Below, in pieces: positions 13,057 to 23,061 of a stretch of DNA of 64,000 bases. Every line of letters starts with the position of its first letter. The stretch's first letter is position 1. The DNA lies in the NCBI GenBank assembly GCA_022315425.1, contig JAIUPT010000019.1, positions 1 to 64,000 of the forward strand. The letters run 5' to 3'. Under the pieces are notes generated by a model. The model made no database searches, was not told the DNA's origin, and saw nothing but the letters and a program-made list of their open reading frames with translations. This DNA comes from Pseudevernia furfuracea. Taxonomy: Eukaryota > Ascomycota > Lecanoromycetes > Lecanorales > Parmeliaceae. A program made the translations under genes and the position numbers.

Positions 13057-14903
13057 CTACCCCCCCCCTCCGAAAAGACATGTCCTCATGGCTGTAGTCG
13101 CTCGCTCATAGTCGCTCGCTATGCATGTGGAAGAAAGAACAAAAGCAGAAACATGATGCCCGCCGGCGCAATCCTCAGCCGCAGTGCTGATCCCAAGTCT
13201 CTCCGGTGACGTCTTGGCGATGCCATGTCGCTAGCATGACGTCATGCGGTTGCAGGGGTGCTGGAATGGCCTCCATTGGTGAAGAGTTGAAGAAATGGTG
13301 GCCAAGAATGGTTTTTGGTGTAGGCTGGGCAGCTGATATTGGATTTGCGGCCGGAGAAGAAAGTTGCTGAATGAAGGCCTGTGATTGGCTGAGGCCTTCC
13401 GAACCGCCCGAACCTTAAATCTTAAACCAATATCAAATCCTTCTGGGGCAGCTGGGTGGTCTTCTCCCTGGGACCAAATCCACGGAGGGCGACGACGTCA
13501 TCAACAACACGCTTGGGGCCTCCGGCTATGACGTCGTCGACAGTCATAGACTATAGCTCGGGGAGAGGCGAAGAAGGTAGATGTCATATGGCGTTGTTGT
13601 TGAGTACCAAGTCGCTGAGCATTCGAATTTGCCTGAGTGAAAAATGAAGTCTTGGCGCCGTTCTGGAATGGCCTGGAATCGCTCAAAAACACCATGTCCG
13701 AGGTTTGGCCGGATCGCATGCTGATTTGAGTGCGCTAGGCCGAATGCAGTCTAGCCAGAGTTGTCCATGTTGTCCAGCAGGCAGCAGCCACATTGCTTTG
13801 TCGTCCATGTCAGCATTGTCCATGTAGAATCGAAAAAATCCATCGCATGCATGTATGTTGTCCACCTCAACTCCTGCTGGCAGTCTGTCCTGGAAGTATC
13901 ATTGTAGATTTGCCTTGTGCCTCCAAGCTCTTGCCATCAAATATCCATCTTCTTCATATCCTGACCATAGCCTCTTGTCATCCAACGTCCGTCGCTGTGT
14001 TGTTCCATAGTGCTATCCATTGCATCCATTCGCTTCGTAGGCCTATCGCTTCGACTGCCAGTGTCTCACCAATACTAAGTTCTTGACACCCGTCCTAAGA
14101 CCGATAGCGAGTACTCCGCTGTCAATGACCTGTCTGACATAGATTACGCCCGTAACTCAAGCGTCTGATTCGTAGAATTTTTTGTGTTGTAATTCGCCAT
14201 GTCGTGAAAATGATAGAAAGGGGAAAGAAAGAATCGAATGTGTTGTGCCATTGTAGCAGGCTCACTTGCCGTCCGTTTTCTTTGTTCTCACTTGATTTCT
14301 TTGGTTGCCCGTTTGACACCCCGCAAAGAATGTGAGTGCTCTGAAGAATGTTGTTTGCGATGGTGTGTTGAGAAATTCAGGTGTGAAGCTCAGGCGGGGT
14401 AGAATGCGGCTTCTTTTCGTGTTGTATGGCCGACATGCTTAATGAAGAGGTCGTGCGTTTGCTGTTGTTTTGAGTGTCTTCGGGTCTGATCTCGTTGCCT
14501 TATAGCAGGCTCGCTGTGGGGTGAGGAGATTGTTTTGACGATTTCTTTTTGATTCGCTAAGTCGTACGAATGGTTTAGTAACTTCTTTATCCTTGCTCAC
14601 TGTACACAAGGCGGTTCTCCCTTTTGTCGTCTGGTGGCCAGACCCAGAGGTGTCTATCTTAATGGTCGATATTGATCTCAACCGATGTTAATAATGTCTT
14701 GGTCTCACTTAGTCTCTTGATAAACAATTCTCTGCCCGTATGATGGGTAGACCCAGGGATACGATATCTCAATGGTCGATATTGACCTCAACTCGAAGGT
14801 GTCTTGATCTCACTTAGTCTCTTGATAAAGCTTCTGCCAGCAAATTTCTTTGAATTCGCTTGCTGTCAAAAAAACGAATGGAGTGAGGGTGATCTAGTTG
14901 TAG

Positions 14904-15091
14904 TGTCAGGATCAGTATAGAGTCAAGTCATGTAGGTGTATAGAATGAGACAACTAGATGAGGAGCAACTATGGACTGGGAGGGAGGGCCATATATGTAT
15001 GGCGGAGTGAACCTGCCAAGACACGCTAAGCCTAAAAGGGAAGTGTCAAAGGAAGGCATGTGTCAAAGGGATGCGAGGTACGCTCGTAATA
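14904..15091 (+). repeat. LTR of the compact element, right
   Basis: Direct repeat of 12869-13056. The terminal CA has become TA, a C-to-T change. The GTAAT duplication follows immediately. Confidence 0.88.
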
Positions 15092-15096
15092 GTAAT

Positions 15097-16409
15097 CACT
15101 TTTTCTGAGAAAATCATACTGGGTGTCGAGATGACTCCTTGTTTTGTCCTCGCCGTTAAGAAGTCTTCGACGAGAATCTTTCTTTTCTCGACGAAGATGA
15201 CTCGACAGCATAAGCATTAATGTTTTTAACGTCATCGATAGACACGCGATTAACGTCGTCTATCTTGAGTTATCGATATTCGTTTGCGTAATGTTCCTTC
15301 TTATGACAGTTATAGCATTCGACTATCTTCAGATATTTCTTGCTTTTCGACGTTTTGTCTCGAGATTCACCTCCGTTTGAGCGACGCGAAGTATTCGCTT
15401 TCTTATCCTTACGAGATTACGTCGCTCGTTTATTGTTATTAAGCTTGTTCTCTTTCTCATTTTCTTTGTTTCGTCTTTGATTCGTATTCGAGTCGATATC
15501 GTTTGTGTCTCGTCTATTATATAATGAGCGTGCGTTGACTCTCTTATTCGTATTCTTCAGACGAATAGTCTAAGCGATAAGATCTTCTCGCGTCGAGACT
15601 ATTTGTCTCGTGCGAGTAATATCGTCTTGAAGTTTCGAAAGAAGTCTCGTTATCAATGTCGTAACTCGTTGAATTTCGTTCGACGGCGATAACTGTGTCT
15701 CAAGGCTGAAAAGATAGATCTCAAATTGAATTACTAATTGAGATGATCTTTGTCGCGTATTCGTATAGATCATGTTTATCTTCAGCTATCGATTGATTGA
15801 ATTTTATATTTTGTTAAGTAGAAAAGAGACGAAGTGATTTCAGCTTTCTATCTTGATCGAGTTCTTTTCTCGTTCGTTATATCACTGTTTCTTGAGATCT
15901 CTCGCTAGAAATTGTATACATCAAATAATTTTATCGTGATCGTTCAGAAAATACGCTGAGACATTCATAAATGCAACTTCGACGTCTCGTATTTAGTCAC
16001 GATGCTCTCGTCTCGATTTGCCGTGATAATCGTCAAGGTTCTTTGATTTAACACTTCGTCGTTTTGTGACATGTGTCAATTCAATATTCGAATAACGTTT
16101 TGACCCTGCTCGGGCATTAGAAGAGTCACGGCGGACATTCGACGTGTTCGATTCGACATCGTCTTGATCCCGTTCACCTGACGGTTTCTCTCGTTGAAGG
16201 GCATTGATCTCTTCGTTGATGTCATTCAGTTGTCGTCTTTTTAGTAGCTAATCTCGACGTTGAGTTGTCTGAGTCAATCGCTCGTTCAAAGTTAGACCGA
16301 CAACATCGTCTCCCGAAGCAGGTGTCGATTGTCTTTGACTCTCGAAGTTCACGTTAGAGACATGATCTAATTCGTTTAGGTTCACTGTCTGTGACTGTTC
16401 TCCAGACAT
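15097..16409 (-). pseudogene. Chromovirus gag, RIP-inactivated
   Basis: The minus-strand reading frame starts at 16409 (MSGEQSQTVNLNE), 115 nt inside the LTR at 16524-16791, and runs toward the split pol. The N-terminal part is hydrophilic and rich in Gln, Ser and Arg. Interrupting stops fit RIP, and the longest clean stretch is 15570-15773. A zinc-knuckle motif CYNCHKKEH lies near 15295-15325, with the fourth Cys position read as Tyr (TGT to TAT). This identifies the capsid/nucleocapsid gene of the minus-strand element. Confidence 0.8.
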
Positions 16410-16523
16410 GATATGCGAGTTGAATGAATCTGCTTCGTTTCTGATACGTTGCGATTGCGAGCGAGTGATTGTTATTATATTAAGTTCGAATCGCTATCTC
16501 TCGATGAGAAGAAGAATTAGAAT

Positions 16524-16791
16524 TGTTAGACTGGCTTATATAATATAGATATATATAAGATAGGCTAGGGTTGTGTAGCAATGTGAACTTAGCGAAGATA
16601 TATATATTGCGTATAATATATCTAATAGTAAGACTAATTCTTAAGAAAGAAAAATGGGAAACTTCGAGATATGACCCTCTTAAGCTTCTCACGCCAAGGA
16701 TCCGCTTAATATGCGTATGCCAAGCGATTCGATTACGCTCGACAACCCCCGGGCTCATGCGACGACTGTTCTCTTGGTCCCGCTGCTAACA
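16524..16791 (-). repeat. Chromovirus 5' LTR (right copy)
   Basis: 268-bp repeat, TG...CA bounded, directly upstream of gag on the minus strand. It is the best-preserved family LTR in the window and matches 5639-5906 in inverse orientation. Confidence 0.88.
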
Positions 16792-17040
16792 ATTTTTTAA
16801 TTCTTCATATATTCTAAACTTATAAATATTTAAATAACTTTTTAATTAATAGTAATTAATACTACACGTAGTTATAACTAGTTATAATAAGTTTTAACTA
16901 GTTTTAACTTATTATAATTAATTATAACTTATATTATAAGTATTATTAATTAAAACAATAATTAAAATAGTAAGATTCAGAGTATTATTAATTAAAATAA
17001 TAACTAAAATAATATTGTAAAGATCGCGATTAACTAGAAT
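16792..17040. other. Very AT-rich tract
   Basis: Almost pure A/T, built from repeated short phrases such as AACTAGTTATAAT and TTAATTAAT. No gene seen. Confidence 0.7.
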
Positions 17041-17055
17041 AGTAATACTAAGATT

Positions 17056-17125
17056 AATTTATTATTATTATTATTATTATTGTTATTATTATTATTGTTA
17101 TTATTATTATTGTTATTATTACTGT
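17056..17125. repeat. ATT trinucleotide microsatellite
   Basis: Runs of (ATT)n with occasional ATTGTT interruptions. The minus strand would read as poly-Asn, which is a low-complexity artefact. Confidence 0.85.
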
Positions 17126-17129
17126 TACT

Positions 17130-17765
17130 GTTCCTGTCACTGCTGAGATCAATGCTAAGATTAGTGCTGAGATTATTGCTGAGAATACTGTCTGTTGAGA
17201 ACACCGCTGAGAATACTACCTGCTGAGAATACTGCTGAGAATACCGCTGAGACCAATATCGCTGAGAATACCGCTGAGACCAATGCTGAGACCATTGCTG
17301 AGAATACTGCTGAGAATACTGCCTGCTGAGACCACTGCTGAGACCAGCGCTGAGAATACCGCTGAGAATACTACCTGCTGAGACCACCGCTGAGAATATC
17401 GCTGAGAATACTGCCTGCTGAGACCACCGCTGAGAATACCGCTGAGAACACTGCCTGCTGAGACCACCGCTGAGAATACCGCTGAGACCAATACCGCTGA
17501 GAATACCGCTGAGAATACTGCCTGCTGAGAATACTGCTGAGAATACCGCTGAGACCAATATCGCTGAGAATACTGCTGAGAATACTGCCTGCTGAGACCA
17601 CCGCTGAGAATACCGCTGGGACCAATATCGCTGAGAATACTGCTGAGAATACTGCTGAGAATATCGCTAAGACCAATGCTGAGACCAATGCTGAGATCAA
17701 TGCTGAGAACAATGCTGAGATCAATACTGAGACCAATGCTGAGACCACTGCTGAGACCACTGCCA
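17130..17765. repeat. 12-bp minisatellite, about 50 units
   Basis: Tandem array of variants of a 12-mer, mainly GCTGAGAATACC, GCTGAGAATACT, GCTGAGACCAAT and GCTGAGACCACT, with occasional extra CCT. Because 12 is a multiple of three, all minus-strand frames stay open and give overlapping Leu/Ser/Gly/Gln-rich pseudo-proteins (17034-17827). Variant units are grouped into higher-order blocks of about 70-110 bp, a sign of block duplication. I do not regard the ORFs as genes. Confidence 0.9.
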
Positions 17766-17813
17766 TTGAGTGTCCCATTGAGTGTCGCATTGAGTGTCCC
17801 ATTGAGTGTCGCA
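17766..17813. repeat. Second 12-bp tandem repeat
   Basis: Four consecutive units of CCATTGAGTGTC/GCATTGAGTGTC abut the larger array. A degenerate duplication of about 38 bp (ATCACTATT...CTCTCAGC) follows at about 17820-17900. Confidence 0.75.
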
Positions 17814-17952
17814 ATTTTCAGCATCACTATTTTAGTTATTATTCCAGTCTATAATACTCTCAGCATCACTATTCTAGTCAATAATGCTCTCAGCGAGGAA
17901 GACTGCATGCAAATCTTTATGGTGAACGTCGCTGGCGGTCATTGCCAAGGTA

Positions 17953-18047
17953 GGCTTTGCCTGGCAAAACCTGCCGCTAGCGGTCGATCCGGAAAACGTT
18001 GTTCCACCAATCAAAAATTTATTCGGATGGGTTTTGTCAGGCAAAGC
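17953..18047. repeat. Short inverted repeat (foldback)
   Basis: GGCTTTGCCTGGCAAAACC at 17953-17971 is mirrored by GGTTTTGTCAGGCAAAGC at 18030-18047, separated by 58 nt. The surrounding sequence is GC-richer than the relics on either side. It could be the end of a small foldback element. Confidence 0.5.
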
Positions 18048-18059
18048 TCGAGAATTCTA

Positions 18060-18183
18060 TTCTTAGAATTAGTCTTACTATTAAATACACTATACGTAAT
18101 ATATATATCTTCGCTAAGTTTATATTATTATATAACTCTAGTCTGTTTATATATCTATCTATATTATATAAGTTAGTCTAACA
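18060..18183 (+). repeat. Chromovirus LTR fragment
   Basis: Matches the last 125 bp of the 5639-5906 LTR with extra C-to-T changes and ends TAGTCTAACA. The front half is missing. Confidence 0.75.
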
Positions 18184-18439
18184 GACTGCTAGCAATTAAA
18201 ATCAAAAATAGAAGTAAGCGTTCTTAGTTATTATTATATTACTTCAGCGTCGCGAGCTTCTATACATCGATAAAGAACGTGATATGCACTCTATCGAACT
18301 CGAAGATATTCAGAACTCGAAGTGTAGAGCGATTAATGATGTTTTTAAAACTGTCTACTAGATACATGCGTCGATATTAAATCAGACGATATAGAACACA
18401 TTACTAAACAAGATAACTAGCGATCGAATACTTCGATTC
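18184..18439. other. AT-rich relic
   Basis: RIP-like, stop-rich sequence. No gene or repeat family recognised. Confidence 0.5.
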
Positions 18440-18633
18440 TGTAAGGATCGTACTGTGGTGATAACCGTAGTGTAGTATGTAACGAAGATAACAAGCTGAG
18501 GAGCAACTATGAACTGGGAGGGAGATCATATATGTATGACGGAGTGAACCTATCAAGACACGCTAAGCCTGATAGGGCTAGCGTAGGTGTCAAAGATACG
18601 AGGTGTCAAGGGATGCAGGGTACGCTCGTAACA
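18440..18633 (+). repeat. Solo LTR of the compact-element family
   Basis: 194 bp related to 12869-13056 (shared block GAGGAGCAACTATG and the end GGTACGCTCGTAACA). It is flanked by the perfect 5-bp duplication GATTC at 18435-18439 and 18634-18638. With no interior and an intact duplication, it is a solo LTR left by LTR-LTR recombination. Confidence 0.85.
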
Positions 18634-19935
18634 GATTCTAATGAATATTTCGTTAGCTAAAGACTATATGCAGTTATAAAAATAGAAAATCTAAAATAAA
18701 GATCTGTCTATATATCGTTTTCTTTTAATCGAATTAACTTGAAAATCTTCTTCTTCGTCAAATTTAGTCTTCGAATAAACGTAGCGATATCGATAATATT
18801 TAGTCAAAAAGACGTTTGACTCTTATAAGCATTAATCGATTGTTCAAAGAATATAAAGCTGCTCTGTCACTTCTATTAACTGCGTACGTAATAATTCTTC
18901 AAAGATACTTTATCTTCATATAAATTAAAATTACATATCGTCTCTCTACTAGTAGATATCGAAGAGCGAGTTATAGAGAACTTCTCTAAGAGTTATTAAG
19001 ATATATAAAGATTGTCGATAACAAAGAGTCGAAAAAAAGGCTTAAAGAAAAAGAATTGATAAGAGATTCTCGTTGTTATATCTTCAGTGTGTTAATAAGT
19101 ATTTTTAAATTCGACTAATTCATATAGTTTAGATTAATGTCTCTGTATATTCTTAGTAGATAATGTAATAAAGTCATAATCATTAATCACGTATTGAAGA
19201 TCGCTGATAATAATTAACTTAGATATAGAAGCTTTTTCAGAAGTAAGATTCTAAATGTTCTTAGATTTATGAAGTTGAGAAAGGTCTCGAATTTTTATAA
19301 TAACACGCTTTAATAAGTTACTTCGAGCTGTATAAAGACGTCGAAGATGTTTTTCGCATTTATCGCGTCGAAGATAGTAGTTATAATTACGACAAAGAAT
19401 TACCTCATAGGGAGAAAGATATTAAAGATTATAAACTTCTATTGTAAAGCTGCGACACGTATATAGAGCAGCTCGAATTTTGAATCTTCGCTCGATAACT
19501 GTATATAGTCGATCAAAATCTAAAGAAGAGGAAAAAGAGAGAACAATAATTAAACTACTCTAAATTCTAAGTGACGTAGCATTTATGAAGACTACATAGA
19601 GTCAAAATTTAAAAGAATCGAAGAAAATAAGAGCGAACGACAATTTGACTGCTTTGAACTCTAAGTGAAATAACGTAACATATATTAAGCGAGATTTTAA
19701 ATGCTTGACGTGAAATTTAGACTAAATTCATTTTAGATAATATTAGTTTAAATATCTATCTCTAAATAATAATAGTATTATGAATTTAAGAAAAAAGACT
19801 ATACGCGCAGACTATACGCAATTTCAGATTAAATCTAAACGCCGAAGTCGATAACTCTAGTTTAATTAAGACTGACTTGATTCTAAGTACCTCAAAATTC
19901 TCTATCTTATCTCTTTCGAATTCGTATCTTGATCG
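18634..19935. other. AT-rich, RIP-degraded stretch
   Basis: 1.3 kb of A/T-rich sequence with stops in all frames. Probably an old repeat, but no motif survives that I can assign. Confidence 0.5.
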
Positions 19936-19940
19936 CATAT

Positions 19941-20073
19941 TGTTAGAAAATGTGACAAACAGCCCTACTAGCTAGTGACTTGACACGGCACTCACATACA
20001 TGTATTCTACCTTCCTACATAGACACTCCTTAGTCCACTCAATATCAGTCGTCTAGACTCTCTTTATTCAATA
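19941..20073 (+). repeat. LTR of the gag-only element, left
   Basis: 133-bp terminal repeat. Its final CA has become TA. GGTTATGGGACTCG follows as the putative primer-binding site. Confidence 0.85.
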
Positions 20074-20398
20074 GGTTATGGGACTCGATTGCCTTACCAG
20101 CTTTCAGAAAGTGACTTCGTGTCGTACAGATCGAACACGTTATCCGTCAGCCGAGGGAGAAGTGTTACTAACTGACACACATCTAACCTGCGAGGCATTA
20201 TCGACTATCCGACCGTCGACCGAAGAAGGAGTGCTACTAATCGACGTGAATTAAGAAGATCATAGCTGACGAGCTTGAGTACGTAACTATATCGTCGACG
20301 GACGTCTGCATAGATCAGGGAAACGCATATCTAAACACTCTACAACACCGAGTCTTCTCACCAAATCAACATTTAAATTCTGATACTCAGTCGTCACC

Positions 20399-21625
20399 AT
20401 GAGTTCAACAATCGAGTTCTACTTCAAGCATAAGCTTTTTATTCTCATCAAGACAAATGCCCGTCAGTGGTTTAGTCAAGCAAAGACTATACTAGAGGCC
20501 AAAGATATCGAATATGTTCTTACCGTCACACGAGAAGTCTATGCCTATGTCGGTCTCAATCTTTCACTTAACGCGGTCCAGCTGAGAGAATTCAAGAAGG
20601 ACGACGCCAATGCTCGTCTCATTATCTTACAAGGTCTCGACGAGTTTAGTCAAGAAGATGTGAAAGAAATGACAAACATCAAGGCAATATGAGAACATCT
20701 TCAGAGCAAATTCAAGAACTAACGATCTACGACTGATCTGGCAATTCTACGGAACTTGACAAACTACACTTTCACGGAAGATCAGAAGATTTCTGAGGCT
20801 TGAAATGACATCAAAAACAAGAAACGTCATCTAAGAGAGATCAACCCTGATGTGACCAAGGCTTTTTTCGAGACTCAGTGCTTTCAAATCCTTCTGAACT
20901 CTCTTCCCGAAGCCTACACGTCATTGGCTGACAGTCTTATGACTTCCTCCTTCAGCTCGAACGAGAAGCTTCAGAAGCTTATGAACAAAGAAGACACTCT
21001 CACAAACTCCGATGTTACTATAATGACTGCATATCGAAAATCCTTCAAGGCCTTCTGTTTTCTTTGTCACGATACACATCTCGTGACCTAGTGTTCAGAG
21101 CTCTTTAAAGCACAGATCTACATTAAGAAGAAATTGACGAGAGTCAGAAGCAAATCTCGAAGCAAGAGTAGAGACAGAAAGAATCGTCGTTATAGTTATC
21201 GTCATGACTCTTTCTTCAATTCTGACTTCATAACATTCTCAGAATCATCGTCAGAGAGCGAGAATAACAAGAAGAAGAAGAAGGAAAAGAATATCACATT
21301 CAAATCCTCTCTTAAGAAGTCTGACAAAGAAAAGAAGAAGAAGTCCAAATCCAGGATCAAGAATCATGCCCATACCGCTGTCAGCGATATCAGTGACTCG
21401 TTCGATTTCCAATTCACATATGCGGCCTACGGAGCATTGTCTCAAAGCGACTCGAATTCGGAACCTAATGAGGAGGAAAAGAAGGCCATGACTTTCATTG
21501 CTGCTGCTGAGAAAGATATACCAGCTGTAAGAAAGTTATTGTCACAAACGAGAGCACGTGCGAAGGCCCTTCGTGACTTCGAAGTATCACGACAGCAGCG
21601 AGGGGCCCAATTAAGTTCTTTATGA
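20399..21625 (+). pseudogene. Gag protein of the copia-like element
   Basis: One frame from ATG 20399 to 21625 carrying a handful of RIP-type stops (for example near 20690, 20720, 20802 and 21090). The N-terminal 230 codons have the helical pattern of copia-type gag domains. A zinc-knuckle-like CFLCHDTHLV motif lies near 21055, its last Cys falling just after a stop that interrupts the frame. The C-terminal part is rich in Arg/Ser (RSKSRSKSRDRKNRR) and then Lys/Ser, with an acidic stretch, a likely nucleic-acid-binding tail. No pol follows. It is less mutated than the neighbouring relics. Family assignment is by pattern only. Confidence 0.7.
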
Positions 21626-22007
21626 GACTTCGACCCTAAGACAGAACTGCTACGACCACAGAGTACTCAGTCAGAGAGAGTGATTTCTGAGCAGAGGGAG
21701 TCATTGAACTAAGCACCCTAGATCAGAGAAAGCACTGTGTAGAATACTCGCCTAAAGACTTCAAAATAACTCAAATCTTTCAGAAACGACATCAGGCTTA
21801 TCGATAAGCCCTCCACCTCACTATTCTACATGCATCTTTTCAACTGACCTAATCACTCAGAAGTCTCTTTCTCGACAACTATCTTATTAATTCTGATTAT
21901 TGACGACTCCGAAAGATCGTCTACACTGTCACTACCTTCGATACATGTCTGCTTGCGATTCGGGTATCACTGTCGTTGTCGATGACTAGGTGCTGTTCGA
22001 GAGAAAG

Positions 22008-22140
22008 TGTTAGAAAATGTGACAAACAGCCCTACTAGCTAGTGACTTGACACGGCACTCACATACATGTATTCTACCTTCCTACATAGACACTCCTTAG
22101 TTCACTCAATATCAGTCGTCTAGACTCTCTTTATTCAACA
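22008..22140 (+). repeat. LTR of the gag-only element, right
   Basis: Direct repeat of 19941-20073 ending TTATTCAACA, followed by the CATAT duplication. Confidence 0.85.
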
Positions 22141-22145
22141 CATAT

Positions 22146-22727
22146 AGTATATCTAAAATTATAGAGCTAAAGCTCAATATCATATAGACTACTAGTTAAG
22201 AGATACGCTAAATCTAAAAGAGCTAGACTGCTAACAAGTAAGGTCAAGATCACTTAAACTCTCACTTTAAACTCTTTCTTCTTATTATTAATTAATAATA
22301 TAACGTTTTCTGTAGTCAACTCAAACGGCGCGCATTATACGCAGTAACTAACGAAGAAAGAGATTAATCTAGATGTTTTCGAAGTCTTTGAACTCTTTAT
22401 AAACGAACGAGAACTTAGTCATAGCGCTCTAATCTTATACTTCCGCAAGATATTAATATCACATATATTTAAACGCGATAGTGTAGATAGTAGAATTCAA
22501 GACTTCGAGATATCAACATGAAGTCAAGTGAACACGATCAAGAACATCTTATGAAGATTGAATCAGAAAAAACTTGCTGATCTTCAGATCAAATGAAGAC
22601 TCAAGAGTCAACAGATCTGAAATCTCTTTGCGAATCTCGACTCGTTAAATGTATTCGTCGCAGCAGAAGAAAACGTGCGTCGTGAGTCTTTCTTATCTTC
22701 TTTTTATACGAGTGAGCTGACTCTGAA
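22146..22727. other. AT-rich relic
   Basis: RIP-like, stop-rich sequence between two copia-type elements. No gene recognised. Confidence 0.5.
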
Positions 22728-22926
22728 GCTATATATAGTATTAGAGAATCATAGGCCGTTCCGCCCGCACTAGCGTGCCTTTTAGCGTGGCGCTAGTGGG
22801 CGACTCTTGTCTATTCTTCTTCTTCTCTTTCTTCTTATTCATCACATGTATTCTACATAGTCATGCAATAGAGTCGTTCTATTAGTCACTCAATATAAGA
22901 TCTCATAGCTATCATATATTTCAACA
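22728..22926 (+). repeat. Copia 5' LTR
   Basis: Shares the core CCGTTCCGCCCGCACTAGCG and later CAATAGAGTCGTTCTATTAG with 28107-28275, 29042-29251 (inverted) and 42745-42933. It ends TTTCAACA at 22926. The first about 20 bp are diverged by transitions, so the start is approximate. Confidence 0.8.
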
Positions 22927-22940
22927 GGTTATGAGCTCGG
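22927..22940 (+). promoter_or_regulatory. Copia primer-binding site (half-tRNA type)
   Basis: GGTTATGAGCTCGG begins exactly after the LTR. It is complementary to the anticodon arm of initiator tRNA-Met (GGGCTCATAACC), not to a tRNA 3' end. Copia elements are known to prime from an internally cut initiator tRNA. The inverted copy has GATTATGAGCCCGG at the same place. Confidence 0.7.
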
Positions 22941-23061
22941 ATTTTCGTTATTGAGGTCTTCACACAGTAGAAAAATTAATCTGCTGTTCTCATCGTCTGT
23001 GAGAGAGCCGATGTTATAATAATAGTGTTAACATAACATTATATCACATAGTCAATTCAAA

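Larger units (their letters stand above)
12864..15096 (+). mobile_element. Compact non-autonomous LTR retrotransposon
   Basis: Two 188-bp direct repeats (12869-13056 and 14904-15091) begin TGTCAGGATCAG and end in CGCTCGTAACA/ATA. The insertion is flanked by the 5-bp duplication GTAAT (12864-12868 and 15092-15096). The repeats differ at four positions by my reading, all transitions. The 1.85-kb interior has near-normal base composition, starts with a C-run (about 13058-13068) and encodes no gag, pol or other domain I recognise. It carries an imperfect duplication of about 85 bp (14640-14725 and 14749-14829). It sits between pol and gag of the chromovirus, so it inserted afterwards, apparently after most RIP had occurred. 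Class: TRIM/LARD-like. Orientation is arbitrary. Confidence 0.88.
19936..22145 (+). mobile_element. Gag-only copia-like LTR element
   Basis: Complete 2.2-kb element with 133-bp LTRs at 19941-20073 and 22008-22140 starting TGTTAGAAAATGTG, flanked by the duplication CATAT (19936-19940, 22141-22145). I count two LTR differences, both transitions. A primer-binding site beginning GGTTATGGG follows the left LTR at once, as in the full copia element here. The interior has a gag-like frame but no protease, integrase or reverse transcriptase, so it must have relied on another element. Confidence 0.85.

Noticed and set aside
13456..14681. Several 60-100 codon ORFs inside the compact LTR element
   Set aside because: Scattered on both strands, no domain, no consistent frame, no gag-like zinc motif.
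17034..17827. Long minus-strand ORFs (147-203 codons) in the minisatellite
   Set aside because: They exist only because the repeat unit is 12 bp; all three minus frames are open with the same low-complexity content.
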